A stretch of 44,433 bases of DNA from an uncultured Collinsella sp. (GTDB taxonomy: Bacteria; Actinomycetota; Coriobacteriia; Coriobacteriales; Coriobacteriaceae), in contig CABSMS010000004.1 in assembly GCA_902478885.1 (NCBI GenBank), positions 1 through 44,433 of the forward strand. The letters are read 5' to 3'. The notes under the pieces were generated by a model. It saw only the letters and a program-made list of their open reading frames with translations, made no database searches and was not told where the DNA came from. Position 1 is the first letter of the stretch. Each line of letters opens with the position of its first letter. Shown piece after piece: positions 7,152-14,636 of this stretch. The translations under genes were made by a program, and so were the position numbers.

Positions 7152-8363
7152 TTAAAGAGAGAATAGGCGTGCAGTGACCGTCTCTGGTATACCCTGGCTG
7201 TTGCGCACCGTGGCGTACGTAAGGAATGAGTCCGATTTTCCCGCCGTAGCTGGATAATCGCCATACTCCAAAGCGCGGTCGGGCGACAGCAGCGAGCCAT
7301 AGGTCTTGGCAGAGGTGTCGATCAGAAAATGCGACGCCTGTACCTTAACAAGGTATTTATTCTTCTTGCCAGCCGCACATGCGAGCGGCTCGCGTGACAG
7401 AAAGAGGTACGGCCCTCCCTCATTACCGATATACGTGCCCATATTGCCCAGGCTGCCCACGCCGCTATAGGCCGCCTCGATAGAAAACACGAAGGTATCG
7501 CCCATATACACGGCCTCGAAAGGCGAGACTGACGAGGGAAGGACTAGCTGGGCACGCTTGGTGTTGTTGCCGTCGGTCAGATCGATTGCCGTTATGCCGT
7601 AGTAGACGCCCTCGTCGTTGCGGACACGCGGCGAGATGGTCAAAATGCCGTCGCTCGCGCGCGGGGCCGATGCAAAGCGGCCCGTCGATTTCCAAATTGT
7701 CTCGGCCTTGGATTCATCAAGTGAGCGACGATAGCAAAACGAATCACTACTCGTTTTATTGCCGCCTGCCGAAGGCATTTTATACCAGATGACTGATGAC
7801 CCGAACGCCGTAAACAGGGGCGGATCATAGTCCTTGCCACCTCGATCGAGCTCAACCACATCGCCAGAGAGCGAAGCGCCCGACAGATTTTGAGCGTAGA
7901 GCTTCCACGATGAATTGGCAAAGTTCATCTCAACCCACGCGAATACGCCGTCGCCGGCGCGGACATCGTAGAATGCATATCCCGTGCCCTCGACAGGATC
8001 CTCGATTAATGTGGTAAGCGAGCCATCGCCCAGGTTGAGCACACCGAGCGTGTTGGCGTGCAATGCCGATGCGGGCGCCATCATCGCCGCGGCGTAATCG
8101 CCGTCGCAGTAGTACAGCAGCGTACCCAGAGGCAGCGTCCACGACGCCGCCGGCTCAAGATCGATGTCGACAGCCTCATACTCATCCGTAATCGAGATAA
8201 TTTTGGAATCGTCCTTGATAACCTGCGGCTCGCCGGCGGCATCATCGCTGGTACCCGTTTTTTTCGAGCATCCGGCAAGCACCGTGGCAGCGCCCGCGGC
8301 AGCCCCACCGAGTACAAAGCCGCGACGCGATATTCCGTTCTTGATGTGATCGGCGATACCCAT
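7152..8363 (-). CDS. Tat-type lipoprotein, unknown function
   Basis: The 403-residue protein begins with a twin-arginine signal (ISRRGFVLGGAA) and a lipobox LAGC, so it should be exported folded and attached to the outer face of the membrane. The mature part repeats short blocks such as DGSLTTLIE, GDGVFAWVEMNF, GSSVIWYKMP, ASDGILTISPRV and MGDTFVFSIE. This pattern suggests a beta-propeller-like fold; that is inference. The ATG overlaps the stop of the TSCPD gene upstream by one base (TAATG), which implies translational coupling. I do not recognise a specific function. Confidence 0.85.
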   Translation of the reverse strand: MGIADHIKNGISRRGFVLGGAAAGAATVLAGCSKKTGTSDDAAGEPQVIKDDSKIISITDEYEAVDIDLEPAASWTLPLGTLLYYCDGDYAAAMMAPASALHANTLGVLNLGDGSLTTLIEDPVEGTGYAFYDVRAGDGVFAWVEMNFANSSWKLYAQNLSGASLSGDVVELDRGGKDYDPPLFTAFGSSVIWYKMPSAGGNKTSSDSFCYRRSLDESKAETIWKSTGRFASAPRASDGILTISPRVRNDEGVYYGITAIDLTDGNNTKRAQLVLPSSVSPFEAVYMGDTFVFSIEAAYSGVGSLGNMGTYIGNEGGPYLFLSREPLACAAGKKNKYLVKVQASHFLIDTSAKTYGSLLSPDRALEYGDYPATAGKSDSFLTYATVRNSQGIPETVTARLFSL

Positions 8364-8626
8364 TAGGCGATCTCGGCGCGAGCGGCCTCGATGGCGCGCG
8401 TAAGCTGGTCGGCGCAGGAGGTCTTTTTCATACCGCAGGTATTACCGGCGAGAACCTCGATTACGCGATCGGCAGGAGCGCCCTCGACCAGCTTGGAGAT
8501 AGCCTTGAGATTGCCGTCGCAGCCGCCGGTAAACTCAACGCCCATCACCTTGTTGCCGTCATCGGAAAGGTCAAGGTGAATATTGCGAGCACACACGCCC
8601 TGAGGCTTGTAATCAAACGAAATCAT
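8363..8626 (-). CDS. TSCPD-domain protein (TIGR03905-like)
   Basis: The 87-residue protein resembles the small TIGR03905 family. That family shares the TSCPD domain found at the C-terminus of some ribonucleotide reductases. Visible features are VEFTGGCDGNL, NTCGMKKTSCADQL, and four cysteines suited to metal or redox chemistry. The ATG at 8626 follows GAGAGGGG. It is coupled to the Tat lipoprotein gene. The biochemical role of the family is not established to my knowledge. Confidence 0.85.
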   Translation of the reverse strand: MISFDYKPQGVCARNIHLDLSDDGNKVMGVEFTGGCDGNLKAISKLVEGAPADRVIEVLAGNTCGMKKTSCADQLTRAIEAARAEIA

Positions 8627-8689
8627 GCGATCCCCTCTCAGAATGTTATTCGAGACGACTATTATCCCCGTCTTTCCCTAAATGCAACG

Positions 8690-8738
8690 AGGCGCTTCGC
8701 CGGCAACACACATTACCAGCAAAGCGCCCTAAAAAGCT
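8690..8738 (-). terminator. Hairpin after purB
   Basis: The arms GGCGCTTCGC and GCAAAGCGCC can pair across an 18-nt loop, with one G-U pair on the minus strand. It lies directly past the purB stop. The T-run is poor, so this is a moderate call. Confidence 0.5.
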
Positions 8739-8754
8739 AACGTTATGCCCGAAC

Positions 8755-10101
8755 CTACTCGAAGCTCAGCTGCTCCAGACGATCAAAGACCGTGTCAATA
8801 CGGGTGAGGAAGTCCCACGGATCAAAGATCTCATCGAGCTTCTCCTGGCTGACGGTGCAGCGCGGGTCAGCCTCGAGACGCTCCTTAAAGGTAGGGCCGG
8901 AGACACAATCCTGTACCTCGTGCCAGGTTGCCATGGCGTTCTCCTGCACAATGGCGTACGCGTCCTCGCGGGTGATGCCCGTGTCGACGAGGGCGAGCAG
9001 CACCTTGGAGGAGAAGATGAGGCCGCGGGTCTTATTGAGGTTGGCCATCATGCGGGCAGGGTACAGCTGCAGGCCGTCGATAACGCGAATGAGGCACTGG
9101 AACATGTGGTCGAGCGCGATGAAGCTATCGGCCTGGGCGACGCGCTCGGCAGAGGAGTGCGAAATGTCACGCTCGTGCCACAGGGCGACGTTGTCGAAGG
9201 CAACCTGCGCGTTGGCCTTCACGACGCGCGACAGGCCGCAGACCTTCTCCATGGTGATGGGGTTGCGCTTGTGCGGCATGGCGGAGCTGCCCTTTTGACC
9301 CTCACGGAACGGCTCCTCGGCCTCGAGTGTATCGGTCTTCTGCAGATTGCGAACCTCGGTAGCGATGCGCTCACAAGTGGCCGCGGTGGTGGCAAGAACG
9401 CCGGCGAGGTAGGCGTGATGGTCGCGGCTGATAACCTGCGTGGACAGCGGGTCGTGAACCAGGCCCAGGTGCTCGCAGACGTACTCCTCGACGAACGGCT
9501 CGATGGAGCTGTACGTGCCGACAGCGCCCGAGATAGCACCGAAGGCAACATTCTTGCGGGCGTCCTCAAGACGATCCAGATCGCGCTTGAGCTCCCAGGC
9601 CCAAGAGCCAAACTTCATGCCGAAGGTCATCGGCTCGGCATGGATGCCATGAGTACGTCCGGCACAGAGCGTGTTGCGCTCCTCGAAGGCACGACGCTTG
9701 CAGATCTCGCCGAGTTTCTTGACGTCCTCGATGATCAGGTCGCAGGCCTGGGTGAGCTGGTAGCACAGGGCCGTGTCGCCCAGATCGGAGCTGGTCATGC
9801 CATAGTGAACCCAGCGGCTGGGCTTGGGGTCGCCCTCGGGAACATCGGCATCGATGTACTCCTTCATGTTGGTCAGGAAGGCAATGACGTCGTGGCGCGT
9901 GACTTCCTCGATCTCATCGACCTTCGCCTTCTCAAAGTTGGCATGGTCGCGGATCCACTGGGCCTCGTCTTTGGAAATACCGATCTTGCCGAGCTCCGCC
10001 TGGGCCTCGCAGGCCAGAACCTCGATTTCCTGCCAAATGGCGTACTTGTTCTCGAGGGAGAAAATGTGTCCCATCTCCGGGCGGGTATAGCGATCGATCA
10101 T
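8755..10101 (-). CDS. purB: Adenylosuccinate lyase
   Basis: PurB cleaves SAICAR and adenylosuccinate, releasing fumarate, in purine synthesis. The 448-residue protein starts MIDRYTRPEMGHIFS and has the fumarase-superfamily signature GSSAMPHKRNPITMEKVCGL. It also carries the SRDHHAYLAGVLATTAA and GRTHGIHAEPMTFG blocks with the catalytic histidine region. Length is typical. The ATG at 10101 is chosen because AAAAAGGAG lies 6 nt upstream and homologues start here. An in-frame start at 10167 lacks support. Confidence 0.97.
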   Translation of the reverse strand: MIDRYTRPEMGHIFSLENKYAIWQEIEVLACEAQAELGKIGISKDEAQWIRDHANFEKAKVDEIEEVTRHDVIAFLTNMKEYIDADVPEGDPKPSRWVHYGMTSSDLGDTALCYQLTQACDLIIEDVKKLGEICKRRAFEERNTLCAGRTHGIHAEPMTFGMKFGSWAWELKRDLDRLEDARKNVAFGAISGAVGTYSSIEPFVEEYVCEHLGLVHDPLSTQVISRDHHAYLAGVLATTAATCERIATEVRNLQKTDTLEAEEPFREGQKGSSAMPHKRNPITMEKVCGLSRVVKANAQVAFDNVALWHERDISHSSAERVAQADSFIALDHMFQCLIRVIDGLQLYPARMMANLNKTRGLIFSSKVLLALVDTGITREDAYAIVQENAMATWHEVQDCVSGPTFKERLEADPRCTVSQEKLDEIFDPWDFLTRIDTVFDRLEQLSFE

Positions 10102-10203
10102 AGCGGCTCCTTTTTGGTTATTGGCACGTTGGTCGTAACCCAACCATTGTACCGTGCGCAGGTGCAAGTATGGGCAGCAGGCATTAACCTAACATTTTGG
10201 AAT

Positions 10204-10221
10204 TGGAGCGACCATGAGGAC
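10204..10221. repeat. Degenerate third copy of the tRNA-Gly 3' end
   Basis: The sequence begins TGGAGCG and ends GGAC, like the exact copies at 10335-10352 and 10527-10544, with changes in the middle. All three copies are followed by or border the palindrome-rich spacers. This suggests an older tandem event. Confidence 0.5.
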
Positions 10222-10334
10222 GTCCGCGCATTTGCTTCGCAAATACGCACCGGCTGCGGTCGGCAGACCCGGTCCGCGCACACGCACGGGCACAGCGGGT
10301 TGGACCCGACGTTCCCGAGGTCCCCCGTACTCGA
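10222..10334. repeat. Palindrome-rich unit 1 beside tRNA-Gly
   Basis: This 113-bp unit opens with an imperfect hairpin GCGCATTTGC-TTC-GCAAATACGC and continues with CACCGGCTGC. The first 35 bp or so nearly repeat at 10353. The rest is GC-rich and holds no supported gene. Confidence 0.7.
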
Positions 10335-10352
10335 TGGAGCGGGCAACGGGAC
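10335..10352. repeat. Exact copy of the tRNA-Gly 3' end (att-like)
   Basis: These 18 bp are identical to 10527-10544, which covers the CCA, discriminator, acceptor strand and part of the T-arm of tRNA-Gly. The copy lies 192 bp downstream of the gene in its transcription direction. Confidence 0.85.
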
Positions 10353-10526
10353 ATCCGCGTATTTGCTTCGCAAATACGCACCGGCTTCAGGCGCCCGTCG
10401 GCGCCTTCGCCTGCTCGCTACAAACGCTTCGCGTTTGCTTAACGCTCGCACCCTGGCGGGTTCGAGTCCCGGCGCTTGGTAGTAAAAAGCACGGCAACGT
10501 AACGCTGCCGTGCTTGTGCTTTTTAC
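10353..10526. repeat. Palindrome-rich unit 2 beside tRNA-Gly
   Basis: The unit contains the perfect hairpin GCGTATTTGC-TTC-GCAAATACGC, then GGCGCC-rich hairpins, AAACGC-TTC-GCGTTT, a T-arm-like GGGTTCGAGTCCC motif, and the tRNA-Gly terminator. Order and hairpin sequences parallel the unit after tRNA-Lys. The two can be aligned by eye around the AAACGC hairpin and the GGCGCC block. No gene is supported. Confidence 0.75.
10485..10525 (-). terminator. Terminator after tRNA-Gly
   Basis: A strong stem (GCACGGCAGCG with CGTTGCCGTGC) is followed by TTTTTA on the minus strand, directly after the tRNA 3' end. Confidence 0.85.
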
Positions 10527-10601
10527 TGGAGCGGGCAACGGGACTCGAACCCGCGAGTGTCAGCTTGGGAAGCTGATGCCTTACCACTTGGCGATGCCCG
10601 C
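10527..10601 (-). tRNA. tRNA-Gly(TCC)
   Basis: The 75-nt gene, including an encoded CCA, forms a cloverleaf: acceptor GCGGGCA/TGCCCGC, anticodon loop CTTCCCA with anticodon TCC, and T-arm CGGGTTCGAGTCCCG. Its 3' end is duplicated downstream. Confidence 0.97.
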
Positions 10602-10614
10602 ATATGTGGGGGAT

Positions 10615-10644
10615 AGTATAACGCGGTTGTCTTGTTCGATACAA
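10615..10644 (-). promoter_or_regulatory. Promoter for tRNA-Gly
   Basis: On the minus strand -35 TTGTAT (10639-10644) and -10 TATACT (10615-10620) are separated by 18 nt, and the -10 ends 13 nt before the tRNA. Confidence 0.65.
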
Positions 10645-10898
10645 GGGTGGCGATGCTTGTTTTAGCTGTGGAGATTCGTTTGAAAATCGCGTCAATTGTG
10701 GAGACGAGGACCTTTGACTTCCTGTTCTCCCTATCTTCTACCTGCACTTTTGCTTGATTGTTGTATTTGAGCTCAATTTGTCAGGAATTGGGCAAGCTTT
10801 TGGTCAGGCTCCGGTACTTACCCGCATGAACCTCGGGGGTAGCCTCATCCTACGCGTCGCAGCCTCCCCGTGCGGCGCACGAGGGATAAGGAGCAGCC

Positions 10899-13800
10899 AT
10901 GTCCAACGCACCCACGCACTCTGTCCACAGCGCAATCGCAACAGGTCCGCTGCTCCTGCTCCTCTTCCTGCTTTTCGGCTGCCTGGCACCGGGAGCCGCA
11001 TTTGCCGTCGATGGCTACGACCAGCTCGGCTTCCGCACTATTAGCGATGATTGTGGACCCTTCTTCATCGGCAAGTATGAAGCTCAAGACACCTCGATTG
11101 CCTACTGCATGAACCAGGAGCGCCCCGGCCCCACCAAACCGGGCGGCCCATGGCTCAACTTTGATCAAGGCTGGGTGTGGCTCGACGACGAGTTCGCGGC
11201 AATCGTTTGTCACGGATATCCAACCACCACGTCGTTTGGCGGTTACCATCTTTCACCCGATCGCGCCCGCGCCGCCACCCAGCTTGCCGTATGGATGCTC
11301 AACGGCACCACCCATGTCGACGGCACCTACTCCTACACGACCGCTCAGGGTAAAACCAAGAGCGGACACTTTACCGCCGACAATGAAGTCGTGGCGGCTG
11401 CGCGGTGGCTCCACGACAGCGCAAAATCAGGAAGCATCAAAGCCGCTCCGCACCGCGCGCGACGCTATCTAGGGGCCGTATCGGGCGGCAGCAAACGTCA
11501 AGACATGCTCTATGTACTGCCGGCGGTCTCTGTTTCCTTCCAAAAGCAGTCTGCTAACACCGTTATTACCAGCGGAAACAATACCTATCAGTTTACCGGG
11601 GCAACATTCGATATTTTTGAGAGCGCCAGCGGCGCGCGTGTTGGTACCATCCAGATGGACGGCAACGGTCGAGCACAGGCAACACTCCTACCCAACACGG
11701 CGTACTACCTGATTGAAACGAAGGCGCCGGCCGGCTATGTCCCCCGTCGTGATCGCATCGCCTTTACCACGGGGAATGACGGCGGGCGGGTCGCCATTGA
11801 TGAACAGCCCGGCACCATCAACCTGCGTATCGTAAAACTCGATGCCGCGACGAATGCCGGCCCCCAGGTGGGATCTTCACTCGCAGGAGCAGAGTTCACG
11901 TGCGTATCACAATCAACCCCTGGATGGGCGCAAATCCTCACGACCGACGAAAGCGGTCGGGCCACTCTCGCCGATGTCCCCTTAGGAACCTTTACCATCT
12001 ACGAATCAAAAGCCCCCGAGGGCTACCTGCCATCCAACGACAGCTGGACCTATACCGTTGGAGCCGACCAGCTCGGCGATTCAGGCGTGGTCGAGATCGA
12101 ATCTCGCGTTTCCGATATCCCCATTGCGTTTGACCTTGAGATTTCCAAATTCAAGGATTGCGGCAATAGCGACCAATCCGGCCTGGAGCAGCCGGCGGAA
12201 GGTGTTGTCTTTGAGGTTGTCAGCAACAGCTCTCAGCAGGTTGTTGGCACACTGACCACAAACGTCTATGGCTTTGCCTCCACCAAAGATCAGCCCGAAG
12301 CATGGTTCGGCGCAGGCAAGCGACCCGCCGGTGTCCACGGAGCCATCCCATACGACCGCGCCGGCTACACGGTTCGCGAGGTTCCGGAAACCGTCCCCGA
12401 GGGTTTTAAACGTGCAGGGGAATGGACCGTCGGGACCAATCAGATTTCAGACGGCGCCGAGCTTCAATATATCGTGGACAACCACGCTCTGTCGACGCAT
12501 CTCCAGATTGTAAAACGCGATGCCCAAACAGGCGCTTCTGTTCCCCTAGCCGGATTCACCTTCCAACTCCTCGACAGCAATCACGAACCTGTCTCACAAA
12601 CTTGTTGGTATCCAGCACATAACGTAATGGACACCTTTACGACTGACGCGACCGGGACCGTCACACTGCCCGAATCGCTCGTGCCGGGCACCTATTATGT
12701 ACGCGAAACCTCGGCCAAAGAGCCCTATCTTGTCGGCGGAGAGATCGAGGTAAACATACCCGCCGACATGAACCTAACGCCCGTTGCAATCGCCTCGTAT
12801 TATGACCACGCCGCGACCGGAAACATCAGGATCGTTAAAACCGATGCCATAGACGACAGCAGCCTCGCGGGCGCCGTCTTTCAGATCCGTGCCTCGGGTG
12901 ATATCGTGCGCCCCGACGGTAGTATTGCCGCGCTCGACGGTGAGACTGTCGCTACCGTCACGACGGATGAAACTGGAGAAGCACGCGCGGACAACCTCCC
13001 ACTGGGATCTGGCACCGCACGCTACGAGGTTGTCGAGACTCAAGCGCCGGCAGGCTTCTTGCTCGATCGGACAACCCATATTGTCGACCTTACTTATGCC
13101 GACCAGAAAACACCCGTTGTAGAAGCACGGCTTAACGTATCCGACAATTACACCAAGGTTGATATCTCCAAGGTCGATGCAAGCGGTGAGCAGGAAGTGG
13201 AAGGCGCACAACTCACCTTATATGGTCCCGATAAAACCGAAATAGACTCCTGGACCTCATCCGACAAGCCACACCGCGTCGAACATCTTGCACCCGGCAC
13301 CTACTCGTTGCGCGAAATGATGTCTCCGCGGACCTACGACCTTGCCGAGGAGATAACGTTTGAAATAAAGGATACGGGAGAAGTCCAATCCGTCGCGATG
13401 AAGGATGCGCCCATCGAGATCAAGGGACAGGTCGACAAGCGTCAGGAACTTGTCCAACCTATCGAAAAGGGCCTGTTGGCTAACGGCGATGGTAAAAACC
13501 GCGCCACGACGCAAACCAATAGCGATGGGCTTTTCTCCTATACCATCGACGCTCGAAACGATTCTGCTACCTGGGTTGATGAGTTCACAATTACCGATGA
13601 TCTTGAGTGTGCCGAGGACGATACAGCGAGATTCGTCTCAATCGAAACCCCCGTCGCCATCGGCGACCTCAACGGTCTGTGCAACGTATGGTATCGCACG
13701 ACACCGTTGGACTCGACAGACGTCGATGAGCCGGCAAACGCGACACTTGACGATGGGCACGAAAATCCTTGGCTTGAGTCCGACGAAGTAAGGGAGAGTC

Positions 13801-14330
13801 TGGGTGAGGATTGCCGCCTCGTCGATTACGACGGCTGGCACCTCTGGAAGGCGGATGTCTCGACCACGGAATCCACCACACTCGAGGCGAAAGAACTCGA
13901 CCTTGCGTCCAATACCGTCGTAACGGGCATTCGAATTGAATACGGTGCGGTGGCCGCCGACTTTACGACTCGAAGCGATGCGGATTCTTGGACCCGCGAT
14001 GATCTCAAAGATGAGCACGACGACCTTGACGATACCAAAGCAATCCTTGGCACAGACGCTCGGGGCGCAGTCGTGCACATGCAGGCAACGTCGGCTTATA
14101 CGCCCCAAACCGCACTCACCAACAGCGCGCGCGTCGATCTTTGCCGCAACGGTGGCGGCGATAAACTTGAGTCACATGACGAGGACAGCGTTATTCAACG
14201 CTGTACCCTACCGCAGGACCTACCGGCAACAGGATCAGTTCCCATCGCCGCTTGCATCACCGCGCTCCTGACCTCGGGTGCCGCAGCCCTATGGTTCGCT
14301 CGCCTTAGGTCGATCCCAAAGAAGCGCTAG
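10899..14330 (+). CDS. LPXTG-anchored thioester/SpaA-type surface adhesin
   Basis: The 1,143-residue surface protein has a signal peptide (1-36, cleavage after AFA) and an N-terminal thioester domain. Cys70 in YCMNQ and Gln128 in TQLAVW are the expected partners of the internal thioester, which in this family bonds covalently to host or partner surfaces. About six SpaA/collagen-B-like repeats follow, each with a Lys near the start (VKLDA, VKRDA, VKTDA, SKVDA) and an E-x-x-A-P-x-G-Y-like end (ETKAPAGY, ESKAPEGY, ETQAPAGF). These probably form isopeptide bonds. A less repetitive domain (about 790-1100), LPATG at 1108-1112, a membrane segment and a basic tail complete a sortase signal. AAGGAG precedes the ATG. 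No sortase gene is nearby. Confidence 0.93.
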   Translation: MSNAPTHSVHSAIATGPLLLLLFLLFGCLAPGAAFAVDGYDQLGFRTISDDCGPFFIGKYEAQDTSIAYCMNQERPGPTKPGGPWLNFDQGWVWLDDEFAAIVCHGYPTTTSFGGYHLSPDRARAATQLAVWMLNGTTHVDGTYSYTTAQGKTKSGHFTADNEVVAAARWLHDSAKSGSIKAAPHRARRYLGAVSGGSKRQDMLYVLPAVSVSFQKQSANTVITSGNNTYQFTGATFDIFESASGARVGTIQMDGNGRAQATLLPNTAYYLIETKAPAGYVPRRDRIAFTTGNDGGRVAIDEQPGTINLRIVKLDAATNAGPQVGSSLAGAEFTCVSQSTPGWAQILTTDESGRATLADVPLGTFTIYESKAPEGYLPSNDSWTYTVGADQLGDSGVVEIESRVSDIPIAFDLEISKFKDCGNSDQSGLEQPAEGVVFEVVSNSSQQVVGTLTTNVYGFASTKDQPEAWFGAGKRPAGVHGAIPYDRAGYTVREVPETVPEGFKRAGEWTVGTNQISDGAELQYIVDNHALSTHLQIVKRDAQTGASVPLAGFTFQLLDSNHEPVSQTCWYPAHNVMDTFTTDATGTVTLPESLVPGTYYVRETSAKEPYLVGGEIEVNIPADMNLTPVAIASYYDHAATGNIRIVKTDAIDDSSLAGAVFQIRASGDIVRPDGSIAALDGETVATVTTDETGEARADNLPLGSGTARYEVVETQAPAGFLLDRTTHIVDLTYADQKTPVVEARLNVSDNYTKVDISKVDASGEQEVEGAQLTLYGPDKTEIDSWTSSDKPHRVEHLAPGTYSLREMMSPRTYDLAEEITFEIKDTGEVQSVAMKDAPIEIKGQVDKRQELVQPIEKGLLANGDGKNRATTQTNSDGLFSYTIDARNDSATWVDEFTITDDLECAEDDTARFVSIETPVAIGDLNGLCNVWYRTTPLDSTDVDEPANATLDDGHENPWLESDEVRESLGEDCRLVDYDGWHLWKADVSTTESTTLEAKELDLASNTVVTGIRIEYGAVAADFTTRSDADSWTRDDLKDEHDDLDDTKAILGTDARGAVVHMQATSAYTPQTALTNSARVDLCRNGGGDKLESHDEDSVIQRCTLPQDLPATGSVPIAACITALLTSGAAALWFARLRSIPKKR

Positions 14331-14336
14331 CGCGAT

Positions 14337-14376
14337 GAAAAAGCGGGCGAGCCAGTCCCCTGGCTCACCCGCTTTC
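14337..14376. terminator. Bidirectional terminator
   Basis: A long stem (AAGCGGG..GAGCCAG / CTGGCTC..CCCGCTT, one mismatch, TCCC loop) lies between convergent genes. The minus-strand side has the better T-run. It can end both the adhesin transcript and the small membrane protein transcript. Confidence 0.85.
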
Positions 14377-14396
14377 AATCATGTAAATCGCCGTAT

Positions 14397-14615
14397 CTAC
14401 TCTGCAGACGAAGATCCACCATCAACGATTGCTTGCTCGGACTCAGGAATCCCATCGGCACCCGTGCTCTGTTCTTGCTCCACCTCTTCGCTGATTGCGG
14501 AGGCGGGGGTCGAGCCCTTTGCACCCACGATGTAGGCGGCCCCAAATCCTAACGCAATGGCAATCAAGGTCAAAATCACGTAGACAGGCCAATGGCGCTT
14601 AATATACGAAAACAC
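14397..14615 (-). CDS. Small single-pass membrane protein, unknown
   Basis: The 72-residue protein has one membrane segment (about 10-31, VYVILTLIAIALGFGAAYIV) and an acidic, Ser-rich C-terminal tail. The start is a GTG preceded by AAGGAG. It lies 21 nt after the M28-like gene on the same strand, so they are probably co-transcribed. No function is recognised. Confidence 0.7.
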   Translation of the reverse strand: MFSYIKRHWPVYVILTLIAIALGFGAAYIVGAKGSTPASAISEEVEQEQSTGADGIPESEQAIVDGGSSSAE

Positions 14616-14636
14616 GTTGACTCCTTAGAGCTCCGT

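Noticed and set aside
8920..10482. 520-residue plus-strand open frame
   Set aside because: Antisense of purB running into the hairpin units; no family resemblance.
10204..10526. Possible CRISPR array
   Set aside because: Only two units, unequal spacers, no regular repeat-spacer period and no cas genes. The repeats are tRNA tails and hairpins.
10745..10898. Riboswitch in the adhesin leader
   Set aside because: The GC-rich leader can form local pairs, but I could not match it to any known riboswitch core.
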